Source of the DNA: CAZJYI01 sp964550025
GTDB lineage: Bacteria; Verrucomicrobiota; Kiritimatiellia; UBA8416; CAYOBW01
NCBI GenBank assembly: GCA_964550025.1
Contig: CAZJYI010000027.1
Span: 26,995-90,994, forward strand
Length of the DNA stretch: 64,000 nucleotides
Direction: 5' to 3'
In this document: piece by piece, positions 1-11,400 of the stretch
Numbering within the stretch: position 1 is the first letter of the stretch
Layout of the letters: every line of letters starts with the position of its first letter
The notes under the pieces: generated by a model
Databases searched by the model: none
Told to the model about the DNA's origin: nothing
Seen by the model: the letters and a program-made list of their open reading frames with translations, nothing else
Program-made: the position numbers and the translations under genes

Positions 1-1
1 C

Positions 2-1605
2 ATCACGGTCGAGGTAGACGGCGAAAACGACGCCCCCGTCACTGTCGACAACCTCCTTGCCGGCATGACCGACGAGGACACGCCACTGACGGTGAGCACC
101 TCCGTCTTGGACAACGACACGGACATCGACCGTGACGATGCGCTCAGCCTGGCCGTGGCGGAGGTCCAGGGCAACACGGGCAACGTGGGAGTGTCGACGC
201 CCCTGCCGTCGGGAGCAACGGTCAACATGGCGGCGGACGGCACCTTCGTCTACGACCCGAACAGCGCCTTCGACGGCATGCAGGTCGGAGAATCGGTGGT
301 TGACTCCTTCACCTACCTGGTTGAGGACGCCCACGGCCTGGATGCGGCCGCGGCCGCGACCGTCAGCGTGACCGTCACCGGCGCCGACGACGGCGTCATC
401 GCCACGTCGAACGACTACTCCGTGGCGGCCAACACGACGGTCACCGGCAACCTGATCACGGACAATACGGGCAGTGGCGCGGACAGCTCGATCGACACCA
501 ACGACGTTCTGTCGATTCACTCCTTCAACACCAGCGGCACGAAGGGCCTGGTGACGATGGGCACGTCGTCCTTCATGGGCACACGCGGCATGATCAACAA
601 CCTGACGCACGTCACGCAGACGATCACCTTCGACCCCGTGGGGGGGCGTTTCTCGAACCCGGTAGTGTTTGCCAATCCGCCATCGTGGAACGAGACCGAG
701 CCGTCGATCGTGCTGGTTTCGAACATAACGGCGACGACCTTCGACATCCGGATCAAGGAACAGCCTGAGGGCGGTGCGGCCGACGACGGCGACGGGGAGA
801 CACATGCCAGCGAGTCCGTCTCGTGGATCGTGCTCGACGCGGGGCAGTACCAGCTCGCCGACGGTGCCCGGATGGAAGTCGGCACGGTGAGCACGAGCGC
901 GATCCAGCATGACGGCACGGGTGGATCGAGCTGGCAGACCGTCAGTTTCGCGTCGTCCTTCGGCACGGCGCCAGTCGTCTTCAACCAGATCCAAACGTAC
1001 AACGGCACGGCCAACGAAAACGAGGAGCTGTTCGGCACGCGCATGAACGGCCCGGCTTCCACCGCGAGTTTCCAGGTGGCCCTCGAAGACATCGAGGGCG
1101 ACAATGACGCCCGTACCACGGCCGAGACCATCGGATGGATGGCGATCGAGCCGGGATCGGGCACGTGGGGCGGCGCCAACTACGAGGCCGGCATCACCGG
1201 CGCCGGCGTGAACGAGAACGAGTACACGATCGGTTTCACGATGTATTACGGGTCGTCGCCGGACTTCATCGCGTCGCAGGCCACGATCAACGGAGCGGAC
1301 CCGACGCAGTTGCGCTACCAGAACCTCGGCGTCAGCTCGGTGGGCGTGCGTGCTCGTGAGGACACGTTCGCCAACACCGAGATCGGGCACGCGGCCGAGA
1401 TGGTCACCTACCTGGCCATCGGCGGCACGGGCGACCTCCATGCCTATCCGCAGGGCGGTGCGCAGGGCTCCTTCACGTACGATCCGAACGGCCAGTTCGA
1501 TCCGCTGCCGGGCGAGACGCTGACCGACACGTTCTCCTACACGCTGACCGACGGGCGCGGCAACACCGACACAGCCAACGTGACGATCACGATTACGCAC
1601 GCGCC
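2..1605 (+). repeat. First copy of a ~1.6-kb duplicated module in the giant surface protein
   Basis: Encodes a VCBS-like unit (NDAPVT, DNDTDID, YLVEDAHGLDAAA, GADDGVIAT) followed by a beta-rich domain (VVFANPPS, IKEQPEGG, FNQIQTYNG, LFGTRM, FQVALEDIEGD, ETIGWMAIEPGSG) and a closing YDPNGQF unit. The same order of motifs recurs at about 6725-8305. The FANPPS...SNITATTFD part resembles H-type-lectin-like beta sandwiches in pattern only; that family call is inference. Confidence 0.85.
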
Positions 1606-4600
1606 GCTGCCGGCCGTCGGCGACTTCGCGGTCTACAACAACGCGGGGCATCCAGCCGTGACACTGACGCACGAGGGCGGCGCGACGGACAGCATCGCCA
1701 ACGTCTTCTCCAACGTAGTGGTGGCGGCGGAGCGGAGCTACGCGCTCGCGACGAATGGCAACGGCGTTGTGATGAGCCCGGGCAAGCACCTCGTGCTATA
1801 CAACACGCGCCTGGACCACGTCAGCGGCGGTGCCCGTGCGGAAATGCTGACCCATCTCGCCCTGGAGGCAGGCGCCGTCACCAACGAGCTGGCCTACGGC
1901 CGGGCGCAAGGGTTTATCCGATTCTCCACCGGCGCCGACGAAGCCGTCATCTCCGGCGGCACAATCGTCGAGGCCGACGCCAACGACGTCCTCCGCCTGA
2001 GCACCACGCGAACCGATGTCAACAGCGGGAAGACGGTGCAGGTCGAACCGGGGCACACGGCCATCCAGCTTCTCAAGCTCGACGACAGCCTCGACTACCT
2101 GCGCGTCCGTCAAAGCGCCAACACGCCGGCCGCGACCGGTACAGCGTTCGAGGATGTGACCTACGACACAATTGACGAAGCATCCTCGGGGGCCATGACC
2201 TTTGTTGCGGGAACCGGGGCCGTCACGCTGAACGACGCCGGGCGTTACCTGGTGCTGGCCAACACACACGTGCGGCGGATCATCGACGACGCAACGCGAA
2301 CCAGCTACGCGCAACAGCTAACGCTGGACGGCGCCGCCCTCGAAGGGTCGAAGACCACCACCTACCTGCGCGGCAGCCAAGACGCCGAACAGTGCAACGA
2401 CGGTGTATTGACCCTCGGCATGATCATCGAAGCGACGGCCGGCCAGATCCTGAACGTGGAACAGAGCTGTGAATACACGCGCTACGCGAACATCATCGGC
2501 AATCGGACGGCCTTGGCGATCGTGAAGCTGCCTGCCGGCAGCGCGCCGATCAGACTGCAGGACACGACGGGGCAGAACATCAATCCGGGAACGGACGGCG
2601 GCGATGGCAGCCCGCCGGTTCCCATGACCTTCGCGAGCCAGCTCGCCGTGCCGACCGTCTTCTCGCACACGGCCGCAAGCAGCGTCATCACGGTCAACAC
2701 CAACGACACGTATCTGTTCCTCGGCGCGTTCTTCTGTGACGAAGACACCGCGGACCGCCAGGTTCCCAACCAGCAGTGGTCGGTCAGCGGCTCGACGCTC
2801 GGCTACGGCGAATCGTCTCAGTACTCACGGAACCAATATGTCAACAACAACGGCAACTGGTCCGGGTTCCTTGCGGCGCTGTCCGGCAGCGACACGGTCG
2901 AAATGACCTCGCGGCGGCTTGCCAACGGAACCGCCATGCCTGGGCATTCCATGGGCCTGCAGGGCGTCGGTATCGTCTCGCTGAGCGCCGGTCCCGCGTT
3001 GCTCGTCAACGAGCGGCTGGACATCACGGCCAACACAACCGAGACGATCACGTCAGGCCACCTGCTGACGCGGGACTCCGACACGTCCGCGGCGGGGCTT
3101 ACCTACACGGTCGATTCGGCGCCGAACGGCGGCACGCTGTACACGAACGGTGTCGCGGTGGGCGTGGACGGGACGTTCACACAGCAGGACATCAACGACG
3201 GCAACGTCACCTTCGGGGCCGGCGCGGGACTTGGGGAACAGGTTGCGTTCGCGTTTTCGGTTTCCGACGGGAGCGACGAGGTCGGCGGGCATTTCACGAT
3301 CAAGGTGTACCAGCCCATCGTGCTGGTTGCCGACAGCGCTTCCACGGACGAGGACACGAGTATTGCGGAGCTTGTCGGGGCCGTGACCAGCGTCCTGGCC
3401 AACGACACGGGCGACACACTCACTATCAGTGCCTACGACTCGATCAGCTCCAACGGGGCGGCCATCGCCATGAATATCGACGGCACGTTCTCGTACGACC
3501 CGGTCATCGGCGCGGGCCTGCAGGCCCTGGGCACAGCCAAGCCCACAACGAACGACCTCTTCACTTACACCGTCACGGACATCATCGGCAAGACGGCCAC
3601 GGCCACGGTTACAGTCGCCGTGACCGGCATCGAGGACACCTTCGCGGCGGTCGATAACTACGTCGACGACTCCGGTCTGCTCGAGACGGGCTCGAAGGCC
3701 TTCAGCGTCGACCTGACCGACAACGACGGTATCGTGCGCACGGCCAACGCCGCGACTAACGTGACGCTCCTCTTGAATTACGACGCAGCGGCGAGCTCCG
3801 GGCATCGCGTCTGGGAGAACGTGGGTAAGATCGGGGGCTCCTCGATGAACTGGCTCCTGGGGCAGGGCATCTCTCTGAACACGGTGACCAGCTCACGCGA
3901 CGGCATCAGCAGGGCCTTCACGTGGGACGGCTCGACCGCTGCCGCCGGCATCTACGATTCCGGCGGGCTGTACAGTATTCACGACATTCTGGGCAATACC
4001 ATCGACACCGACAGCGCCTCCTTTGAGTTCTGGGTGAAACTGAACGCCGACGACCTCACGCAGATCAGCACGCTCTTCGAAACGGGCGGCGGCACGGGCA
4101 TCGGCATCATCATCGACAACGGCGTACTCAAAGCCGCGAACGGAATCGGCGTCGGGGAGGTGACTTACGACCTGGTGGCCGACGGCCTGGGCGTGTTTGG
4201 GGCCGGGGAAGACCCGACCAACGAGTTCTTCCAGGTCGTTTTCGCCGTGGACTTCGACAACGACCAGAGCCGACTGTACGTCAACGGCACGCACGTGGCC
4301 ACGGCCGTCAACACCACGACCGACTGGGACGGCGGCGATGGCTCCGGCCTCGGGCACTTCGCCGGCGCCAACCACGGCGGGTTCCAGAACGGGGCCGGCG
4401 GAACAGCCTACGACACCTACCTCCACGGTTCGATGGCCGCCTTCCGCATTTACGGCGAGGCGCTGGTGACCGCCGAGGTCTACCAGAACTTCCAGGCCGT
4501 TGATATCGGCGGCGTCGACATCGAAGGTGACGCGCTCAACGTGGCCGGCATCTACAACACGGGCGGCGGCCTGGTCGCGGGTACGGGCACCCCGGTCACG

Positions 4601-7600
4601 CTCGCCTCGGGCGGCGTGGTCACGCTGGACGCCGTGGATGGTAGCTTCACCTACGACCCGACCGGAATCGCGGGCATTGCCGATCTCACCGCCGGGCGGG
4701 AACAGACGGACACCTTCGACATCCAGGTGGCGGACGGCAATGGGAACACCAACGACGCCACAATCACCGTCGTCATCCACGGCGTCAACCAGGCTTCGAA
4801 CATCACGGTGGCGGCAGAGGAGCTGGTCGTGACGACCTTCGAGGCCAGCGAGCTCGTCGGCAACGACCAGCACGCCCTCGGGGCACCGCGGCCCTACCTC
4901 GAACTGGACGCCAACATGGTCACCACGCAGAACGTGGCCGACAGCGAGTGGCTCAATACCGGCACCGGCGGCGCGACCTACGACGTGACCGTGACGGCGG
5001 GCGCCCTGGTCTCGCCCGAGTCCAACTTCGGGGCCATCGGCAAAACGTGGGACGGCATTGCCGGGTCCTTCTCAACGCTCGAGCCCATCGCCACGCAAGA
5101 CGCCACCCTCGAAGTCTGGTTCAAGCCGGAGTTCGGCACCACCGGCAAGCAGATGCTGATGGAAACCGGCGGAGACGGCAACGGCATGTCGCTCGTCTAC
5201 GACGGGACGGCCAACATCGTAACCTTCAAGATCGACGGCGGAAACAACAGCGACCCGAACGTACAACTCCAGGTTGACGCGAGCGGAATCACACAGAACG
5301 AGTTCAATCAGATCATCGCGGTTTACGACAAGGACAGCCCGACGGTGGAAGACGCGCTCACGTTGTACGTGAACAACAATCCAGCCGCGGCGTTCAATGC
5401 CACGCCGAATGCGAGTGTCACGAACAGCGCCGGCGGCGTTAACAACTTCAGCGGTTCAAACCCCTGCGGCATCGGGGCCACCAGCGGCACGGCAGCGCTG
5501 GGCGAGACGGTCAATCCCTTCACGGGGCAGATCGCCATCGTGCGCGTCTACCGCCGCAAGCTGACGACAGCAGAGATGGCGGCAAACTTCAATGCCGCCG
5601 TGCAAGGCATCCAGTCCGTCTCGCCGGCGTCGCCGACGAAGACCGCGCTCGGCGCCAGCGTGACGCTCAACGCCGACGGATCGGTCAGCTACGATGCCAC
5701 CGGCCTGAACGACGACATCCCCGACGGCGTGGTCTCGAACGACACGTTCACCTACACCATCGGCGACGGCGAAGGCGGAACGACCATCGCCACTGTGAGC
5801 GTCAACGTGACCGGCGTCGGCAACTTCTTCGCCATCGACGACAACGTCGCGGTCAACGAGAGTGACGGAGCCACCGACTTCGATCCCAAGGCCAACGATC
5901 TCGGCGTCACCGGGAGCACCGTGGTCGAGCTGGAATCCGTGGTCGCGGACTACCAGGACGACTACCAGGCCGGGACGTTCGTCGGCGAGTTGGCCAGCTT
6001 CACAAATGTGAGCGGGCACGGATGGCAGTTCATGTGGAACGCGCCGTTGGACTGGAACGGAACCACATCGTCGAACGGCACGACGGGACCGCTCGGCGTC
6101 TCCGCCGACTACGTGCTGATGAAATGGAGCGGCACGCGGTGGACGGGCGACGGAGATGACAACGAGAGCAACGGTCCGCCGAGCCCCTGGCTGCGATTCC
6201 TGCCGACAGGGGGACATCCCGGGCGCGGCTCGACGCAGGACGACGGGATCACCAACAATATCGACCGCGCACCCATCGCGGCCTACACGGTGTCGTCTGA
6301 CGGGTACTACGGCATCTCCGACTCCCTGCTGACACGGAACTCGGCTGCCGCCGGCACCATATCGGCCCGTGTCTACGTCGAGGATGCGTTGAAAGGCACG
6401 GCAACCGCGAATCCGGCGAGCACCGTCGATTTCGACATGGAGCTCGGTTCGATCACAGCGGGCCAGACCATCTACGTGGCCGTGACGCCGGACGGGCACG
6501 CCGGCAACGACGGCTTCAACCTGAACTACACCATTGTGAGACTGCCCGACGGCGACTCGGAAGTCATCGACATCATCGGCACGGTGACCACCGACGGCAC
6601 GAATATCACCTACGACCCGAACGGGCAGTTCGAGTCGCTCGCGGTCGGCCAGTCCGTCAACGAGACGTTCACGTACTCGATCCGAGACGGCGGAGATGTG
6701 TCCACGGCCGACTTCACCGTCACGGTCAACGGCGAGAACGACGCACCGGTCACCGTCGCCGACTCGAACACGACGGACGAGGACAACAGCGTTGCGGGAG
6801 ACGTGACGGCCAACGACACCGATATCGACCAGGGCGACGTTCTTCACCTTGCCGTCGCGGAGGTCGAGGGAGACACCGGCAACGTGGGCGTTGCCATGAC
6901 TACGGCCAAGGGCGGCGTCTTCACGATCCAGGCCAACGGCAACTACACTTACGACCCGAACGGCCAGTTCGAGTCCCTGGCCGTCGGCGAAAGCACTACG
7001 GATTCCATCACCTATCTCGTAGAGGACCAGCATGGGCTCGACGCCGCCGCCCCGGCGACGGTCACGATCACGATTACCGGAGCTGATGACGGCGTCATCG
7101 CAACGGCCAATGACTACACGATCAAGGCCAACGAAACCGTCGACGGCAACCTGATGGCCGACGATACCGGCAGCGGCGTCGACCGCACCATTGACACGAG
7201 CGATCCGCTGTTCGTGCTGTCGATCGACACGACGGGCACCCAGGGCAGCGTGACACCCGCGGCGCCGCAAACAGTGGCCCGCGGTGTGATCTCGAATCTG
7301 ACGCACGTCGCGCAGACGGTCACTTTTGACGCGACGGGCACGCTCTTCAGCGACCCGGTTGTGTTTGCCAATCCGCCGTCGGACAACGATGACGAGCCGT
7401 CGATCGTGCTGATTTCCAACGTGACGGCGACAAGCTTCGACGTCTGGATCAAGGAACAACCGGAACCGGCACTTGGAGGCGGTGCTGTCGACGGAGACGG
7501 AGACGTGCACTCGGATGAGACGGTTACGTGGATGGTCATGCAGGCCGGCATGTACCGCATGACCAACGGTATCCTCCTCGAGGTGGGCAAGGTCGTGACA

Positions 7601-8329
7601 AGCGCCATCCAGCAAGACGGAGGCGGCCAGAGCTGGGAGACGGTCAACTTCACCGCGCCATTCTCAATCGCGCCGGCCGTCTTCAACCAGATCCAGACCT
7701 TCAGCGGGTCGGCGGCGGAGAAGGAGGAGTTGTTCGGCACCCGCATGAGCGGCGTCGCCACGACGAACAGCTTCCAGGTGGCCCTGGAGGACATCGAGGG
7801 CGACGACGACGCCCGCTCAACGGCGGAGACGATCGGGTGGTTCGCCATCGAACCGGGCTCGGGCAACTGGGACAGCCATCCCTTCGAGGCGGGCTTTACA
7901 CCGAATGCCGTTGTCCACACCTGGCACACGATCAACTTCGGCCAGAGCTACGGCTCCGCCCCGCACTTCCTGGCCTCGCAGGCCACGATTGACGGAGCAG
8001 ACCCGACCCAACTCCGCCACAGGAACCTGGGTGGCAGTTCCGTGCAGGTAAGGGCGGCCGAAGACACCTACGCCAACACGGAGACGAACCACGCCGACGA
8101 GATCGTGGCCTACTTCGCCATCGGCGGCAGCGGGAATGTCACGCTGTGTCCAGCGGAAGGCTCCTTCACGTACGACCCGAACGGTGTCGTCGACCCGGCG
8201 TTCGGAGAGACCGAGACCGACACGTTCAGCTACACGATTACCGACGGTCGCGGCAACACGGACACCGCGACCGTCACGATCACGGTTGAGGACCGGTACG
8301 ATCGCCCAACGCTGTTCATTTTGCGGTAG
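2..8329 (+). CDS. Giant cadherin-like/VCBS/LamG surface protein, 5' truncated by window edge
   Basis: The reading frame is open from base 2, so the true start and signal peptide lie upstream; the stop is at 8327-8329. About 2,775 residues are visible, rich in D, G, T, N and almost free of Cys and Lys, as in large secreted adhesins. Repeated cadherin-like/VCBS (Big_9-type) units carry the signature NDAPVT...DEDT...ND and end in YDPNGQF...DTFTY. A CSPG-like repeat lies near 3000-3310. Two LamG/concanavalin-like domains lie near 4010-4480 (FEFWVKLN, LYVNG) and 5090-5560 (LEVWFKPE, LYVNN). Paired beta-sandwich modules of unknown family occupy about 1610-2990. The first 1.6 kb and the last 1.6 kb encode the same module. 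The chain ends directly after a cadherin-like unit with no visible PEP-CTERM, LPXTG or type IX tail, so the anchoring mode is unknown. A role in adhesion or glycan binding is inferred from the domains. Confidence 0.85.
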   Translation: MTVEVDGENDAPVTVDNLLAGMTDEDTPLTVSTSVLDNDTDIDRDDALSLAVAEVQGNTGNVGVSTPLPSGATVNMAADGTFVYDPNSAFDGMQVGESVVDSFTYLVEDAHGLDAAAAATVSVTVTGADDGVIATSNDYSVAANTTVTGNLITDNTGSGADSSIDTNDVLSIHSFNTSGTKGLVTMGTSSFMGTRGMINNLTHVTQTITFDPVGGRFSNPVVFANPPSWNETEPSIVLVSNITATTFDIRIKEQPEGGAADDGDGETHASESVSWIVLDAGQYQLADGARMEVGTVSTSAIQHDGTGGSSWQTVSFASSFGTAPVVFNQIQTYNGTANENEELFGTRMNGPASTASFQVALEDIEGDNDARTTAETIGWMAIEPGSGTWGGANYEAGITGAGVNENEYTIGFTMYYGSSPDFIASQATINGADPTQLRYQNLGVSSVGVRAREDTFANTEIGHAAEMVTYLAIGGTGDLHAYPQGGAQGSFTYDPNGQFDPLPGETLTDTFSYTLTDGRGNTDTANVTITITHAPLPAVGDFAVYNNAGHPAVTLTHEGGATDSIANVFSNVVVAAERSYALATNGNGVVMSPGKHLVLYNTRLDHVSGGARAEMLTHLALEAGAVTNELAYGRAQGFIRFSTGADEAVISGGTIVEADANDVLRLSTTRTDVNSGKTVQVEPGHTAIQLLKLDDSLDYLRVRQSANTPAATGTAFEDVTYDTIDEASSGAMTFVAGTGAVTLNDAGRYLVLANTHVRRIIDDATRTSYAQQLTLDGAALEGSKTTTYLRGSQDAEQCNDGVLTLGMIIEATAGQILNVEQSCEYTRYANIIGNRTALAIVKLPAGSAPIRLQDTTGQNINPGTDGGDGSPPVPMTFASQLAVPTVFSHTAASSVITVNTNDTYLFLGAFFCDEDTADRQVPNQQWSVSGSTLGYGESSQYSRNQYVNNNGNWSGFLAALSGSDTVEMTSRRLANGTAMPGHSMGLQGVGIVSLSAGPALLVNERLDITANTTETITSGHLLTRDSDTSAAGLTYTVDSAPNGGTLYTNGVAVGVDGTFTQQDINDGNVTFGAGAGLGEQVAFAFSVSDGSDEVGGHFTIKVYQPIVLVADSASTDEDTSIAELVGAVTSVLANDTGDTLTISAYDSISSNGAAIAMNIDGTFSYDPVIGAGLQALGTAKPTTNDLFTYTVTDIIGKTATATVTVAVTGIEDTFAAVDNYVDDSGLLETGSKAFSVDLTDNDGIVRTANAATNVTLLLNYDAAASSGHRVWENVGKIGGSSMNWLLGQGISLNTVTSSRDGISRAFTWDGSTAAAGIYDSGGLYSIHDILGNTIDTDSASFEFWVKLNADDLTQISTLFETGGGTGIGIIIDNGVLKAANGIGVGEVTYDLVADGLGVFGAGEDPTNEFFQVVFAVDFDNDQSRLYVNGTHVATAVNTTTDWDGGDGSGLGHFAGANHGGFQNGAGGTAYDTYLHGSMAAFRIYGEALVTAEVYQNFQAVDIGGVDIEGDALNVAGIYNTGGGLVAGTGTPVTLASGGVVTLDAVDGSFTYDPTGIAGIADLTAGREQTDTFDIQVADGNGNTNDATITVVIHGVNQASNITVAAEELVVTTFEASELVGNDQHALGAPRPYLELDANMVTTQNVADSEWLNTGTGGATYDVTVTAGALVSPESNFGAIGKTWDGIAGSFSTLEPIATQDATLEVWFKPEFGTTGKQMLMETGGDGNGMSLVYDGTANIVTFKIDGGNNSDPNVQLQVDASGITQNEFNQIIAVYDKDSPTVEDALTLYVNNNPAAAFNATPNASVTNSAGGVNNFSGSNPCGIGATSGTAALGETVNPFTGQIAIVRVYRRKLTTAEMAANFNAAVQGIQSVSPASPTKTALGASVTLNADGSVSYDATGLNDDIPDGVVSNDTFTYTIGDGEGGTTIATVSVNVTGVGNFFAIDDNVAVNESDGATDFDPKANDLGVTGSTVVELESVVADYQDDYQAGTFVGELASFTNVSGHGWQFMWNAPLDWNGTTSSNGTTGPLGVSADYVLMKWSGTRWTGDGDDNESNGPPSPWLRFLPTGGHPGRGSTQDDGITNNIDRAPIAAYTVSSDGYYGISDSLLTRNSAAAGTISARVYVEDALKGTATANPASTVDFDMELGSITAGQTIYVAVTPDGHAGNDGFNLNYTIVRLPDGDSEVIDIIGTVTTDGTNITYDPNGQFESLAVGQSVNETFTYSIRDGGDVSTADFTVTVNGENDAPVTVADSNTTDEDNSVAGDVTANDTDIDQGDVLHLAVAEVEGDTGNVGVAMTTAKGGVFTIQANGNYTYDPNGQFESLAVGESTTDSITYLVEDQHGLDAAAPATVTITITGADDGVIATANDYTIKANETVDGNLMADDTGSGVDRTIDTSDPLFVLSIDTTGTQGSVTPAAPQTVARGVISNLTHVAQTVTFDATGTLFSDPVVFANPPSDNDDEPSIVLISNVTATSFDVWIKEQPEPALGGGAVDGDGDVHSDETVTWMVMQAGMYRMTNGILLEVGKVVTSAIQQDGGGQSWETVNFTAPFSIAPAVFNQIQTFSGSAAEKEELFGTRMSGVATTNSFQVALEDIEGDDDARSTAETIGWFAIEPGSGNWDSHPFEAGFTPNAVVHTWHTINFGQSYGSAPHFLASQATIDGADPTQLRHRNLGGSSVQVRAAEDTYANTETNHADEIVAYFAIGGSGNVTLCPAEGSFTYDPNGVVDPAFGETETDTFSYTITDGRGNTDTATVTITVEDRYDRPTLFILR
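6725..8305 (+). repeat. Second copy of the ~1.6-kb duplicated module
   Basis: Same motif order as the copy at the window start (NDAPVT, NDTDID, YLVEDQHGLDAAA, GADDGVIAT, VVFANPPS, IKEQPEP, FNQIQTFSG, LFGTRM, FQVALEDIEGD, IGWFAIEPGSG, YDPNG). It has diverged at many positions, with small indels, so the duplication is old and both copies are under selection as protein. Confidence 0.85.
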
Positions 8330-8428
8330 CGGCCGTTTCCGAGGGGCAGGGATGGGCCGGCTGGAAGCCGGCCCCACTCGTCACCCCGCGGGAGCGGGGC
8401 GCTACGGTGCGGCGCGGTTTCCGCGCTA
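8330..8428. repeat. Convergent intergenic hairpin cluster
   Basis: Three short inverted repeats lie between two convergent genes: a perfect GGCCGGC/GCCGGCC-type arm pair at 8355-8373, CCCCGC/GCGGGG at 8384-8399 followed by CGCTAC, and GCGCGG-ttt-CCGCGC at 8412-8426 followed by TAC. The last overlaps the stop codon of the minus-strand gene. They belong to the dispersed GCTAC-flanked hairpin family seen elsewhere here and may double as a bidirectional terminator. No U-tract is present, so termination is inference. Confidence 0.6.
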
Positions 8429-11400
8429 CCTGTAGCACCGCACTGTCCCGCCCGTATCGACGAAGAAGAGACCGGCGTCGGACGCGGCCATTCCATCAAA
8501 GACGGGCGGGGCTTCGAGACGGTGCTCGGCCAGTGTCTTGCCGTCCTTGGCCGATACGGCCTGCAGCCACACGCCGCCTTTGGGGTCCGGGGCGGCGAAG
8601 TCGGTCACCTTGCCTGGCCCGGCCGCAAAGAGCGTGTCGCCTGCCAGGACCATGGCGCGCGCGAAGAACGGCAGCTTGGCAGACCACACGTTCTGTACGC
8701 GCGAACCGGGAAAGACCGTCAACCACGCACCGGGGTCTTTCTTGGGCGGCTTCTCAGGCCCAAGCTTGCGGCGTGCGGCAAAGAGACGGTAGGCCGTGTT
8801 CAGGTCCAGATGGCTGCCGGCCTTCTCGTACGTCTCCCTGCCAAAACCGTAGACGATGTCTTCGGTCGTAACCAGCAACCGCCCCGTGATCCGAACGCGA
8901 CCCATGTACGGCCAGCCATGGTAGTCGGGCAGCATCTCTTTGCCGATCATCCAGTAGGTTCGGTGCCACCAGTTGTCGTCAGCAAAACCGTCGGGACAAA
9001 AGAGGTGGTCCACGTCCGACGGTTGCGGCTTGCCCCGCATATCGAAGCGCGTGTGGCGCATGAAGAGGGACTTGCCGTCGGAAGATAGAATGTCTGGCAG
9101 TGCGCCCGGCATATAGGTGCCGCGCTTGCCCTTGATCGTCTCCTGCGGTTCGCGTCCGGTCTTGGGGTCACGGTGAGATACGGTCTCGCAGAAGACCTGC
9201 TCCCCGGTACGCGCGTCGATACCGTGCAGGAAAAGACCGCCATCGAGAAAGGACGAACGGCCGGCGACGGCATACACGACGGGGCGCGCATCGTCGCCGC
9301 TGCCGGCGTGCACCAGTACGCTGCCGTGCACCGGCCAGGCGGACTCGGGCCGCCCGTAGGAAACGACCTGGCGCGCCTCCGGGGCCAAGCGGTAGCGCCA
9401 CGCCAGTGCGCCGTCCGCGGCACGCAGGCAATAGACGTGACCGTCCGCCGAGCCGAAGTATACACACGGACCAAACACCGTCGGCGGCGAGTCAATGCGT
9501 CCACCCGCCACGAACGTCCAGAGCGACGCGCCGTCAGCGGCGTTCAATGCGTGGAGTGCGTTCGCATCCCGCCGTGCAACGATGAGTCGACCCTCGGCAA
9601 CAACCGGCGGCGTCAGCCCCTCCCCCACCCGCACGGACCACGTAGGTTTCACCGCAGATGACAGCGAAGCGCCCGCGACGCCGCTGCGCACGGCATCGCC
9701 CCGGTAGGTAGGCCAGTCCGATCGCCGATTGCCGATTGCGGATTGCGGATTCGAGGAACCATAGGCGGCCCCCCTCAGCAGCCGTCCGGTGTCGTCGCGG
9801 CCCGCCACCCGCCACTCGCCACTCGCCCCGGGCTTGCCCGCCGTAGCCTCGGCGTAGGCGGGCGCCAGCACGTTGAAGTTGTTGAGCTTGGCCTCGTTGT
9901 AGCAGGCGCAGGAATGCGGCGGCGCGTAGAGGAGCCCGTTGCAGGGCATGAAACCATACTGGCAGGTGCCGCGTACCCAGTGGTCGACGATCACGTCGTG
10001 CGAGCTCATGTCGACCATTTCCACGCCCGCACGGCCATGGACCACGTAGCGTGTTGTCGCCTTGTTGCGGTGGCAGCGTCCGTGCGCGAATCCCACGGTG
10101 AAGACATCGTGATCTGAGGGACGCGTGTCGACGACCTCCCCGGTGGCAAGCGCATACACCTCGGTGATCCCCTTGTGTCCCCTCCCGGAGGTGTACCCGC
10201 TCCACACCTTGCCGTGCGCCACAAGAATATCCACGGGCGCATTGAAGGCCTCGTGGCAGGGCACGGACCACAGCAACTTGCCGGTGTCCGCCGCAAAGGC
10301 CATGATCTGCCCTCGCGTCGATATCATCGTTGGGCTGACCAGCCATTCCGGTTGGGACTTGTCTTTGCCCTCTGTCTTCGCCCGGGCCTTGGCGCTGCGG
10401 TCACCGGACAGCACTACGCCATCCTGGACGACCAGCGTGGGAGAGGAGAACGCCGGGCGATGCAAGCTCAAAGGGCGCTCCGCGCGCCAGATGATCTTGC
10501 CGGATTCGCGATCCATCGCAACGACCTGTTTCTCGTTCTCGAAGAAGACGCGCGGTCCCGAGACTGCCAGGGTCGACGGCATCAGGTGCCGCGTATTCTC
10601 GTCCTTCCGGGTCCAGACCGTCTTGCCGTCTTCGATGTCGACGCGACAGATCCGCTTTGGCGGGTACTTCATGACGTATTGGCGATAGACGCCCCGCCCG
10701 GTCCATGGCGCCAGCTTGCGGATGAACTCCCCGGAGGTCCCCTTCGGGTCTTGAGGCCTGTCGCTGACCACCAGGTAGAGCGAGTCGCCGCACAGGAGAA
10801 TCTCGTGCGTGTTGTCCGTTCCCGCGTAGGTGTGGCGCACTTCGCCCGTGGCCGCCTCGAGCGCCGTGACCGGCTCGCCGTAGCCCAGAGTCACATAGAC
10901 GCGGTCGTCTTTCGCGACAAGCCGGCGCGGCAGCTCCATCGGGCCGCTACGAAACGGGCGCAGCGTGTCTTCCCACCTGGGAATGGGTTTCTTCCAGAGC
11001 AGCACGCCGTTGAACGCGTCGCGCGCCACCAGCATCCACTTCGGCGGGGCCTTGACCGACGCAATGGGGCCTTCGTCGACAATGTAGAAGACCCGTCCGC
11101 CGGACGAAACAACCGTGCTGACACTGGCCATGTGGTCATGGCTGCGGGACCACCGAGGTCCCGCAGCCCACTGCATCCGCCGCGGCGGCCCTACCCGCGT
11201 ATCCTCGGCGACGGCGTTGTTGTCGGGACCGTGCAGGTAGTGCGTCCATTCGTCGATGTCACTCGGCACGGACTTGGTGAACGTGTCGCGTTCCCCCTGT
11301 CGCGTGTTCAAGCGCAGAGCAACGCCGCGTGGCGTCAGAACCCTCTCGATCTCTTCATTCGGCAATCGGCAATCGGCAATCGGCAGTACGATCAGGTTCA

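Noticed and set aside
5456..7615. Long open frame on the minus strand opposite the giant surface protein
   Set aside because: A shadow caused by high GC and biased codon use; Arg/Val/Asp-rich sequence without recognisable domains, overlapped by a clear coding frame.
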